Assembly: GCA_947462335.1 (NCBI GenBank)
Contig: OX381720.1
Location: 63,323,946-63,387,945 of the forward strand
Length of the DNA: 64,000 nucleotides
DNA from: Harmothoe impar
Lineage: Eukaryota > Annelida > Polychaeta > Phyllodocida > Polynoidae
Reading direction: 5' to 3'
Made by a program: the position numbers and the translations under genes. Below are positions 38,901 to 50,900 of the stretch, piece by piece; positions within the stretch are counted from its first letter, which is position 1, and each line of letters starts with the position of its first letter. The notes beneath the pieces were generated by a model. It searched no databases. It worked only from the letters and a program-made list of their open reading frames with translations, and had not been told where the DNA came from.

Positions 38901-41900
38901 GAGGACCGTCCCTGCTGACGACAAACTGGCACGCGCAGTGGTCGCCCTGCTCAAGAACTACAAGATAGAATATGTACAGGTCAGTGAATATCTAATGTTG
39001 TGAACTGAATAAGTGCACTTTATCCCACTCGATGTGGGTTTTGACACAAATATCAAGGGATCAAATATCAGATCGATATTTGATGTTGTCAAGTGATATT
39101 TGATGTTGTCAAGTAGCTTTACTATGTTGTCAAGGTTGTAAAAACAGGACCCCCTGATTGGGCAATAGAATCAATGAAGTTGCGCAACAAATTTGTAATC
39201 CTTATTTTGGGGCCCCTTGGAACTGGGGTGGATATTCCTAATTTTCGGGGAGATTCTTGCAAACTAATGCTTATAAACATTTTCTCTGGGGTAGTTTGAT
39301 GCATACTCTTCGAAATTCAAGTAATTTCTGAGCTATTCCAACTCTTAACTGGAGTAAAATGCGATTTACCGAAGCTATCGGAGGCGCCGCTGTAAACAAC
39401 TCCCAGTGACCCTTGGCAACATGACCCAGTTCCGTTTCCAAGGGCTCCGCACACTGGGGCCCTGAAGGGGGTTCTTCAGAGGCCCTACATTCGTGTGTTA
39501 TTCCATAATTTGATAGCCTAATTTACTTAAAAACCTTTTGATACTTTATAACCTTGACCCTTATCTCCTTTTCTCGAGGGATAAAGATAGAATTAGGTGG
39601 TTGGCATGTCCTCTCGTCCATATCTGGGCCCTGGGACAGCACCTCTCGAGCCCCCTGTGGGGCCTCTCGAGGTGCTGTCCCAGGGCCCAAATATGGACTC
39701 GAGGACACGCCAACAACCTAATTCTATCAATGTAACTTAGCTCTATGTGTACCCCCTAGATGGTTAACTTCCCAGGTACCTTCTGTAAATTAGTTGTCCC
39801 CCTCAGGTGATTTACTCGCCGGGTACCTACAGTGTTCTGTAACTTAGTTTTATATTTGTCTCCCAGGTGGTTAACTTGCAGGGTATACATACCTACGGTC
39901 TACTGTAACTTAGTTCTATGTGTATAGGTAGGGTACCTATGTACTATAACTTAGTTCCATGTTTACCCCCCAGGTGGTTAACTCGCTGGGTACCTTCTCT
40001 AACTCAGTTGTATGTTTTCCCCCCCAGGTGGTTAACTCGCTGTGTACCTACTCTAACTTAGTTCTATGTTTTCCCTTCCAGGTGGTAAACTCGCTGGGTA
40101 CCTACTCTAACTTAGTTCTATGTTTACCCCCCAGGTGGTTAACTCCCCCGGTACCTACTCTAACTTAGTTCTATGTTTACCCCCCAGGTGGTTAACTCGC
40201 TGCGTACCTACTCTAACTTAGTTCTATGTTTACCCCCCAGGTGGTTAACTCGCTGCGTACCTACTCTAACTTAGTTCTATGTTTACCCCCCAGGTGGTTA
40301 ACTCCCCCGGGTACCTACTCTAACTTAGTTCTATGTTTACCCCCCAGGTGGTTAACTCGCCGGGTACCTACTCTAACTTAGTTCTATGTTTACCCCCCAG
40401 GTGGTTAACTAGCTGCGTACCTACTCTAACTTAGTTCCATGTTTCCCCCCCAGGTGGTAAACTCGCTGCGTACCTACTCTAACTTAGTTCTATGTTTACC
40501 CCCCAGGTGGTTAACTCGCTGGGTACCTACTCTAACTTAGTTCTATGTTTCCCCCCCAGGTGGTTAACTCGCTGGGTACCTACTCTAACTTAGTTCTATG
40601 TTTCCCCCCCAGGTGGTAAACTCGCCTTGTACCTACTGTAACTTAGTTCCATGTTTCCCCCCCAGGCGGTTAACTCGCCTTGTACCTACTGTAACTTAGT
40701 TCTATGTTTACCCCCCAGGTGGTTAACTCGCCCGGTACCTACTGTAACTTAGTTCTATGTTTCCCCCCCAGGTGGTTAACTCGCTGGGTACCTACTCTAA
40801 CTTAGTTCTATGTTTCCCCCCCAGGTGGTAAACTCGCCTTGTACCTACTGTAACTTAGTTCCATGTTTCCCCCCCAGGCGGTTAACTCGCCTTGTACCTA
40901 CTGTAACTTAGTTCTATGTTTCCCCCCCAGGCGGTTAACTCGCCTTGTACCTACTGTAACTTAGTTCCATGTTTCCCCCCCAGGCGGTTAACTCGCCTTG
41001 TACCTACTGTAACTTAGTTCTATGTTTACCCCCCAGGTGGTTAACTCGCCGGGTACCTACGGTGACGATGCGGCAGCAGAGTTCACCAAGCTGGCAGCAG
41101 AGAACAACATCTGTGTGGCACAGGTCGTGCGGCTGTCTGCGACCAATGGCCGCCTGACTGACGGGCTTGCTGAGCAGGCCACCCGCGAGCTGCTCAACAA
41201 ACCTCAGGCCGTTGTCATAGTTACCTTCATAGCAACGGGCGACATCAACGTCTTCCTGAGGGCAGTCGACAGGGTGCCAGAGGTAGGTGTTACTGTTGCA
41301 TCTTAGTAATTACTTTTGTCTGTAACAGAATTAAATGAAGAGATGGATTGGTATCTTGACTGTAAGTTACTGTTAGTATGGGTATGACACAATTTCCCCA
41401 CTTTACACTATAGTGTAAAACAGTAGTTAACTGAGCTGCTCTATAATTGTTCTCATGGGAATTCGTTTGGCACTTTTCTAAAGATATGCTCTGTGAATTG
41501 CTCTTAATATGCTCATGTCTATTATCTTTATTTCATATTGACTTTGGCAACTTTAATGAATGAAAAGTTGCACTATTTGAGCCAAATTTATGGTAATAAC
41601 CTTGTAAAAACACCTGATTAACATTCATACTCTCCTTGCAGGCGTCTCGGTTCCACTTTGTGGGGTCAGAGACGTGGTCGAGTCGCGTGGAGCTGTTGAA
41701 GGACGTGGGGCAGGTGGCTAAGGACGCCCTCACCCTGGGGGTGGAAACCGCTGACCTCAGCACTTTTGACAAGTACCTAAGGTCCAAGACTAGAGGCAAC
41801 TACATGGGTAACCCATGGTTTGATGAGGTAAGGCATGTGAATTTAGTATTGTATTTGATGGGTTTCTTAACACTAATTAGCATTATGCTTGTGTTAACCA

Positions 41901-44900
41901 TTTCCTTCAGGCAGCATTCATTGAAACTATTATACATTGTTTTGTATATTATATATTGTTAAGGTCATATTAGTTAGAAAAGACAAACAATAGACAATGC
42001 AATTTTCCAACTTTATAAAAAAAAGATTTAAAAGAAATATCTTCTTTTCTGATTCATTGTGGTCCAGGCATAACTAGTTATAGTTATCCTCATATTAGTG
42101 GTACAGACAGTGACCCCTGGTGCTCTACCTCAGAGGCTAGGGGAACTCTCCACTGCGGGAGGGGAGGAACTCTACTATTAGCCAGCAGCAAGCAAAGCAT
42201 GCAGAGTGACAGCAACTTTATGTTGTTGTTGATATATTCTAATAAATAGGCCGGGTCATTTCATGACAGAGGTTTAACGCCACTCCCCATTGTCGTTTAC
42301 CTTAATCCACATACTGTGGTATCCAGTAATATGCCCTTAGTACCAGATATTTGACAACATGTTTTTATCTCATTGTTTATTCCAGTACTATGAGTCTATC
42401 TTTGACTGCTCGTTGACGCCTGGGTCGGGTAAGAACCCGCGTGAGTGCCCCACAGACCGTGACGTGGTGCTGGCCCCGGGGTACACCCAGGACCAGTACG
42501 TGCTGTACACCGTTAACGCTGTCTACTCTGCCGCACTCGGACTCGACTACGCACTCAAGGTATTATGACATCTGTATTCTTATAGGGAGCGGTAATTGTT
42601 TTAACAACAATGGGGGTCTAGTGGAATTCTGAGTGCTTGCACAGGAATTCCCGCAAAATGGGTCCAAAACGGTTTTAAATTTACTGCAGCCGATCCCTTT
42701 TTAGCTTGAGTAAAGTCTTTTTCGCTAAAAAGGAGTGAAATTCTTTTGGTTCCCCTTCAAAATTAATCCTGATGTATCATATTCTAATGTCAGAAAAAGT
42801 ATCACAGGAACTGAAAAGGCCAAAGGTTGTGTATCGTAAAAGATGTTTGCTTAGTCTTGAAAAGACATGTTATGCCATGCCTCTCTAAAAACTAACAAAA
42901 AATAACTATATTGAACACTGTGTGGTGATTGACTTGTTCTTACAGCAAACGTGTGGCCAGAACTACTTTGGTGTTTGTGATGACTTCCGTAACGCCCCTA
43001 ACCGCCGCCAGCTGATCCTACAAGGTATCAGACGCGCCACCTTCCAGGATGCCACCAACCAGCGCTTTGACTTCACCTCAGACGGAGAGAGTAACCGTGG
43101 TTACCACATCTACACGGCCCGACAGACACCCGGCAGCAACAACTACTACTACGAAAATGTAAGGAGTTGTATATCTATCTATATTTCACCTCAGTTCAAT
43201 CAGTTTCTTGTTTACAAAAACAAGAACCTCCCTTTAGAGAAGCAAATCTATGTTTTGCCATAGTCAAAAAAATACTAAAAAGACATTTAACAATCGTGAC
43301 ATTCAAATTTCATGTGGTTTAGATAAATATCAGATTTCGATATTTCAATACAAATAAAATACACAAATAATTTCCGTGACCATACTGGCCACAAAGTTTG
43401 AGTTTTGACGTATACTCAACCAATTTCTGTCTCATTACCATAGACCCTTTTTAATATGGTGATCTTGTTCATCAGCCGAATATGAGTTTGAGCCAATATG
43501 AAATCAGCTAATGATGAATGTTCCTTTGTTTTAAAAGTAATCGAGCCCCTTTTAGCAATGTAAAATTATCCCTCAAAAAACTGATTTTGAATGGGTTTTC
43601 ATTATCTTAATTCAGGTGGGTAGTTACAACGACACGGACCTGTTGAAGATCCGTCCCCAGCAGGAGTTTGCGCTATCCTGGACCTCTGACTGCTCAGCAC
43701 CTGGGGCCTGTGAGGAGTGTACCATGCTCGGTGAGTCAGCTTTAGTCTGTAATACTCCATATATATAACCTGCACCTCAGACTGCTCAGCACCAGGGGCC
43801 TGTGAGGAGTGTACCATGCTCGGTGAGTCAGCTTCAGTCTGTAATACTCCATATATATAACCTGCACCTCAGACTGCTCAGCACCTGGGGCCTGTGAGGA
43901 GTGTACCATGCTCGGTGAGTCAGCTTTAGTCTGTAATACTCCATATATATAACCTGCACCTCAGACTGCTCAGCACCAGGGGCCTGTGAGGAGTGTACCA
44001 TGCTCGGTGAGTCAGCTTCAGTCTGTAATACTCCACATATATCATCTAACCTTGCCAAGGTTCCACTGCAAAGCAGATACCTGTTGAAACAATCACCGTT
44101 TGGTTTTCTTTGCTGGTTGCCATTCATAGCTCAGAAGACTGTTAGGTGACAGAAATTATAGTTTATACTGGTTCAAATCATTGACTCTCAATGATGCTCC
44201 TGCTAAAATGAACGCTTTCCCTTTTTTTTTTTTTTTACTTCTATAATTATCATGATTATGTTATCACAGAGTATTTTGACATTTTAGTTATCCTTCCCTA
44301 ACTTCTACATGTTACAGGACATCGTCCGACCCGTGGCATGGAGCGTACACGGCCCAACCTGAACCTGGTCGGCTTCTTTGATGTCCACTACGCTGACCCC
44401 ATGGAGTCCCTCAAGTGTGGCATGCTCAACATGGACTACGGCTTCCAGGTAAGGTTGTTACAGCATCTTTAACTCTAGCCCATATAAGTTCTGCTTTTAG
44501 CTCTGGCTGATCATATATATAGGAGTAGTAAATCTCACATAGCTTCTTCACAGCCTACTTGCATTTTGTTCCAATTGAAATTGGACCACCTCTTACTGTT
44601 TTTTCATGTATTTATTGTCAGTACCCTTCTTGATTTACAATGATGAATTCTTGAATCTCTTTGATGGCTGTGGTGTAGGGCCTTTATTCTGTGGTAAAGA
44701 TGCATATTACACATCTCTCTATATTCATGTGTTAAGGCTATTTATTGGAACTCACATAGGTCCAACTGATTGCTTCTACAACAGCTCTTTGCTCATATAT
44801 TTCTTGTTGATGTACATGCTGACATCTAAGCAATAAAGTGGCTTCATAGGGTAGATTCACCATGAGTCAGACACATACCCTGAGACGGACAGTGAAATTT

Positions 44901-47900
44901 GAGGTTATTTATCTAAAATACAACTTCTGTGTATGTGATTTGGAAAGAAAAACAGTTTACTATTATTTACAAATAAAGGGCTTAAAATGCAAGAATAACC
45001 ACAAAATCAAGTGTTCAAGGTTTGTATCCGACTCCAGGTGAATCTATGTGTTAAAGCATCCATTATGTGTAAATATATGATATCATGCTGTCCCTACCAC
45101 AGAACATGCTGGCCTTCTTCTACACCATAGACCGGTTTAACAGTATCCATATTGACACATTATACAGTATCAATATATGATGTTTCTTTACCACAGAACA
45201 TGTTGGCCTTCTTCTATGCCATAGACCGGTTTTACAGTATCCATAACACAATATGTGACTTTCTTCCTACCACAGAACATGTTGGCCTTCTTCTATGCCA
45301 TAGACCGGTTTAACCGTAACAACAAGGTTGGGGTGTCCCTGGGAGGCCTGGCCATTGACACCTGCTCCAACGATGTGCGAGTAACTCGCGACCTGTTCAG
45401 TCTACTTATGGGGCAGGGACTCTGTGAGTCTGATGGCATCGCAGCTAAGGTAAGTGACCTCTTAGAGTTCCTACTGAGTATTTAAAAATTCACATAGAAA
45501 CAGATTCAGGGAGCAAGTTAGGTTCATTACAAAGCGGAAAAAAAACATAGAGATGGTGTCTATTGGGTTAACATTTACAATTTGCAAACTTACTTTGTAC
45601 ATTAAAAATTACTAGGATATATGTAACTATGATAAGCTTTAATTATTAATACAACATATCCATTACCATGGTGACAGATAAAAATAAGTCTATAAGTGTG
45701 GGAATGTCTCCAAATAGAAACCACTGATTTCAACTCCTGAAAGGGTTAACAAATTGTATTCAGTCAGGCACTGTGGAGTTCATACTTAACTGGGTTCTAT
45801 GTCTCCACCATTGCCCAACAGTTGGACCCCTCGTCCATCGTTGGAGTCATCCCGCATGGTAAGGGCACCTCACAGAGTGTGGCGTCCATCTTGGCGTCCC
45901 GTGGTGTAACCATGGTGAGCCCCACGTCTGGAGACGACAACCTGATTGGTTCCCCCTACTTCCTGTCCACCGTGCCACCCAACAACAAGAGGGTAGGTTG
46001 TGTAATGATTTCCAATGTAAAGATAAATGGGAATTTCTCATTGACAATGGTCAGATTCTCATCTACAGGAACATTTTAGTAACATTGTACGTCCGACAAG
46101 AGAACACCTAGTTCAAATTTATAAGTACTAATGCCCTTATGTTCATAAACAAATAGGTTATTTTTCAATAGGCTGAATGAAGTTGAGCTAAAATTCCATG
46201 GTGATAACAAAAAATAATCTAAATTGTAGGGAATGGCAGTCAGTGAACTAGGTAGAAGATGGTATTAAGCAATTTTATTTTTGAAACCTAAATGTCACAT
46301 ACTAATGATAAAATAATAATCTAACTAACTAATGATAATAAGTACCTGAAGATTTGGCTTAAATTCTACAGTGATTTAACAGAGGAGCTTAATACTAGGG
46401 AATGGCAGTAAGTAAACTAAGTACAAAGTAATGGGCCAATACCAGTTCATTTCAAAGGAGATTACCTTTTGAACCCTATCATGTTAACTAACTGTAAATG
46501 CCTCCATGTTTCAGGCGGAGGCGCTGTCGGCGGTGGCGCGTGCCATGGGGTGGAAGTACATGACGGCCATTAACTCAGACTCCGAGTACGGGAACAGCGG
46601 CATGAGGTCCTTCTTCAACTCGGCTAACTCGGGCAGCGACGGGAAGGTCATCTGTATGGCCGGCCGCTACTCCCTACAGGACGGGGCCACCCTCGCTGAC
46701 GCACGCACCCTCATCAACCAACTCAACAGGAAGGCTGGTCAGTGCTACACTATAGGGTAGTATACCAGGGAGGCCGGTCAGTTCTACACTATAGGGTGTT
46801 ATAACAGGGAGGCCGGTCAGTTCTACACTATATAGACAGAGCTGCAGGCTAAAGTGACCGAGTCAGTGGTTATTGCACTCGTGGTGCTTGGGCCGTATTG
46901 CACGATGGCCGTAGGCCGAGTGCAATACGGCCCTAGCACCACGAGTGCAATAACCACTGAAGAGGGCACTTTAAAGTGACGCTCTGTATTTATTTCAGGG
47001 TTTATCCATCTAAAATAGGTATGCAGTCCATATTTGTTTACTTCAACAGCATTTGTTTACTTCCGCGGCATTTGTTTACTTCCATCGACCGCCATTTTGA
47101 ATTCCGCAACAAGTCACGTGACCTTTGGTAACCTAATAACGCCATGGCGACCTCTATGGCGACCCATGGCCACCCTTGGGAACGTTAAATACGGGCACAG
47201 CGTGCAGTACGGCTGAGGGTTATTGCACGCTACATTCGGGAACGGCCCTCCCATTCCTTTAACATTGAGAGACCGTATTCACCATGAAATAAAGGGTAGT
47301 ATACCAGGGAGGTCAGTTCTACACTGGGGTGTTATAGCAGGGAGGTCAGTTCTACACTGGGGTGTTATAGCAGGGAGGTCAGTTCTACACTGGGGTGTTA
47401 TACCAGGGAGGTCAGTTCTACACTGGGGTGTTATAACAGGGGGTCAGTTCTACACTGGGGTGTTATAACAGGTCAGTTCTACACTGGGGTGTTATAACAG
47501 GTCAGTTCTACACTGGGGTGTTAAAACAGGTCAGTTCTACACTGGGGCGTTATAGCAGGTCAGTTCTACACTGGGGCGTTATAGCAGGTCAGTTCTACAC
47601 TGGGGTGTTATAGCAGGGGGGTCAGTTCTACACTGGGGTGTTATAATAGGAAGGCCGGTCAGTTCTACACTATAGGGTGTTATAACAGGAAGGTCAGTGC
47701 TACACTATAGGGTGTTATAACAGGAAGGCCGGTCAGTGCTACACTATAGGGTGTTATAACAGGAAGGCCGGTCAGTGCTACACTATAGGGTGTTATAACA
47801 GGAAGGTCAGTGCTATACTATAGGGTGTTATAACAGGAAGGCCGGTCAGTTCTACACTATAGGGTGTTATAACAGGGAGGCCGGTCAGTTCTACACTATA

Positions 47901-50900
47901 GGGTGTTATAACAGGTCAGTGCTACACTATAGGGTGTTAGAACAGGAAGGTCAGTGCTACACTATAGGGTGTTATAACAGGAAGGTCTGTCAGTCCTACA
48001 CTATAGGGTGTTATAACAGGAAGGTCAGTGCTACACTATAGGGTGTTATAACAGGAAGGTCAGTGCTACACTATAGGGTGTTATAACAGGAAGGTCAGTC
48101 AGTGCTACACTATAGGGTGTTATAACAGGAAGGCCGGTCAGTGCTACACTATAGGGTGTTATAACAGGTCAGTGCTACACTATAGGGTGTTATAACAGGT
48201 CAGTGCTACACTATAGGGTGTTATAACAGGGAGGTCAGTGCTACACTATAGGGTGTTATGACAGGGAGGCCAGTGCTACACTATAGGGTGTTATAACAGG
48301 AAGGCCGGTCAGTGCTACACTATAGGGTGTTATAACAGGAAGGCCGGTCAGTGCTACACTATAGGGTGTTATAACAGGAAGGCCGGTCAGTGCTACACTA
48401 TAGGGTGTTATAGCAGGAAGGTCAGTTCTACACTATAGGGTGTTTTATTATACGATATGGGCGCACACCTTCCATTTTAGGTGATATTCGCGTTCTGATA
48501 TTCCTGCATACCCCACACTTGAGGGGGTCAAATCGTTCTGATATTCTGGATATCAGAACGATTCTGAATGGGGAATTCAGAATCGTTCTGATATCCTGAA
48601 TATCAGAACGATTCTGAATGGGAATCGGCAGCCATAAAATCCGAGGTTCTATGGAGACTCGAACACGCTACATCAAGACTTGAAGTCCGATGTGCTAACC
48701 ACCACGCCGTGAAGGCGCTGGTAGAGGTAGGTGGCGAAACAAGGAGTCTACAGGCGGATTTCCAGCCCTGTAGGACCATTATTTACCGAGTTACAGAAGA
48801 AAAGGCATTTTTTGGTATAGTTTTTTCGAAAATCAAAATTTTTTTCTAATTTCATTTTTACTATAAAGGTAGAAGTTGGACTTTACTTAGCCTTTCGTTA
48901 AAATAATTCTAGGGATTTTTTTTCACATAGAAATAGGCATTTTGAAAAAGGTTCGTTTCCACCCAGGATCGATCCGGGTACCCTTGGTGTGTCAGTCGGA
49001 GACGCTAGCGGCCATACCTATTCGGCTGTGGTGAAAGCGGAGGGAAACGCTGGTTAGTATATAACATAGCCCCAAGCTGGCCCCCTCACAAATTCTATGT
49101 TGAACTCAGTGTTGGAGTGTTATGACGTCACCAGGCTCCACCAATCAGCGAGCAGGGTTGGTGGGAGGTCAAAACAACATGGCGCTACTGCTGTACGAGT
49201 GATATTCAGTCAATAATCCTTCAAAATGGCCAAATTAGGACGTTTTAAAGGTAAATAAGGACATATTAATCGAAATATCGTATAATAAACCTAATAATAT
49301 ATGAATATCGCCGACCTTGGGGTGTGTATTCATGAATAACGACCTCGGTGCTACGCACCTCGGTCATTATTCAAGAATACACACCCCGCGTTCGGCGATA
49401 TTCATATATTATTGGTTAAATAACAGGGAGGCCAGTCAGTTCTACACTATAGGGTGTTATAACAGGAAGGTCAGTGCTACACTATAGGGTGTTATAACAG
49501 GGAGACCGGTCAGTTCTACACTATAGGGTGTTATAACAGGAAGGCCGGTCAGTGCTACACTATAGGGTGTTATAACAGGAAGGTCTGTCAGTTCTACACT
49601 ATAGGGTGTTATAACAGGTCAGTTCTACACTATAGGGTGTTATAACAGGAAGGTCAGTGCTACACTATAGGGTGTTATAACAGGTCAGTGCTACACTATA
49701 GGGTGTTATAACAGGAAGGTCTGTCAGTTCTACACTATAGGGTGTTATAACAGGGAGGTCAGTGCTACACTATAGGGTGTTATAACAGGAAGGTCAGTGC
49801 TACACTATAGGGTGTTATAACAGGGAGGCCGGTCAGTGCTACACTATAGGGTGTTATAACAGGTCAGTTCTACACTATAGGGTGTTATAACAGGAAGGTC
49901 AGTGCTACACTATAGGGTGTTATAACAGGAAGGTCAGTGCTACACTATAGGGTGTTATAACAGGAAGGCCGGTCAGTGCTACACTATAGGGTGTTATAAC
50001 AGGGAGGCCGGTCAGTGCTACACTATAGGGTGTTATAACAGGAAGGCCGGTCAGTGCTACACTATAGGGTGTTATAACAGGAAGGCTGGTCAGTTCTACA
50101 CTATAGGGTGTTATAACAGGGAGGCCGGTCAGTTCTACACTGGGGTGTTATAACAGGTCAGTTCTACACTATAGGGTGTTATAACAGGGAGGTCAGTTCT
50201 ACACTGGGGTGTTATAACAGGAAGGCCTGTCAGTTCTACACTGGGGTACAATGTGGGATGTGCCTATATCACAGGAGCAGGGGCTTGAGCCTTGTTAACC
50301 TTGTTACTTCATTGTACCTGCAGATTTTAACCAAGTTAACTTTATTAGCTTTAACTGCAGGTTAAAAGGGAGTGGTATGATTATTACAGTATCTAAAGTG
50401 GTGGTTCTGTTCACTAGCCCTGCCTACATACAGCTGCTGTTACAGACTTTGGAGTTAACCTTACTGCCTTATTGTATGTTGTATGCTATGTTGCAGGTGT
50501 GAACACTAGCTAACCTTATAACCTTATTGTTCCTTTTTAAGGTGCTAGCGCGGAGGCCCTGTTTACGAGTCTAGTCAACTTTATAACCTTACTGTACCTT
50601 ATTCAGTTGTAGGTTATGTGCTATACTGTAGGTGCCAACGCGGTGGCCCTGTTCACGAGTCTAGTTAACTGCATGTTGTATGCTATGTTGCAGGTGTGAA
50701 CACTAGTTAAGCTTATTGCCTTATTGTGTGTTGTATGTTATACTGCAGGTGCTAGCGCGGTGGCTCTGTTCACGAGTCCCGCCCACACCCGGCTGCTTCT
50801 ACAGGCAGTACAGGAGGAGGGGCTGGAGGACCGCTTCATATTCCTGGGTGCGGAGGGCTCGGGGGCTGACGCACGCGTACCTGCCGGCCTGGAGGCTGCA

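Larger units (their letters stand above)
48444..49425. mobile_element. Insertion 2 in the exon 21 array: palindromes and two tRNA-like modules
   Basis: About 980 bp with no similarity to the flanking 39-bp units. It contains nested palindromes built on GATATCAGAACGATTCTGAA (48533-48622), two minus-strand tRNA-like sequences (about 48655-48725 and 48960-49035), an AAAATGGC motif, and a terminal palindrome (49293-49414). It may be a composite of two or more elements. Confidence 0.55.
46738..50250 (+). repeat. Donor-edge tandem array of receptor exon 21 (about 55 copies; two insertions)
   Basis: The 32-39-bp unit consists of the last 13 nt of exon 21 (AACAGGAAGGC.G) and GTCAGTGCTACACTATAGGG plus TGTTATA. 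The array runs 46738-46835, 47294-48443 and 49426-50250, split by foreign blocks. Subtypes differ in the exon-derived part (full, shortened to AACAGG, or GGGAGG) and in TATAG versus GGGG after ACACT. Each copy retains a usable GTCAGT donor. Confidence 0.94.

Noticed and set aside
48655..48725. Functional tRNA gene
   Set aside because: A- and B-box-like parts are present, but I could not form a convincing acceptor stem, and the block is inside a repeat insertion.
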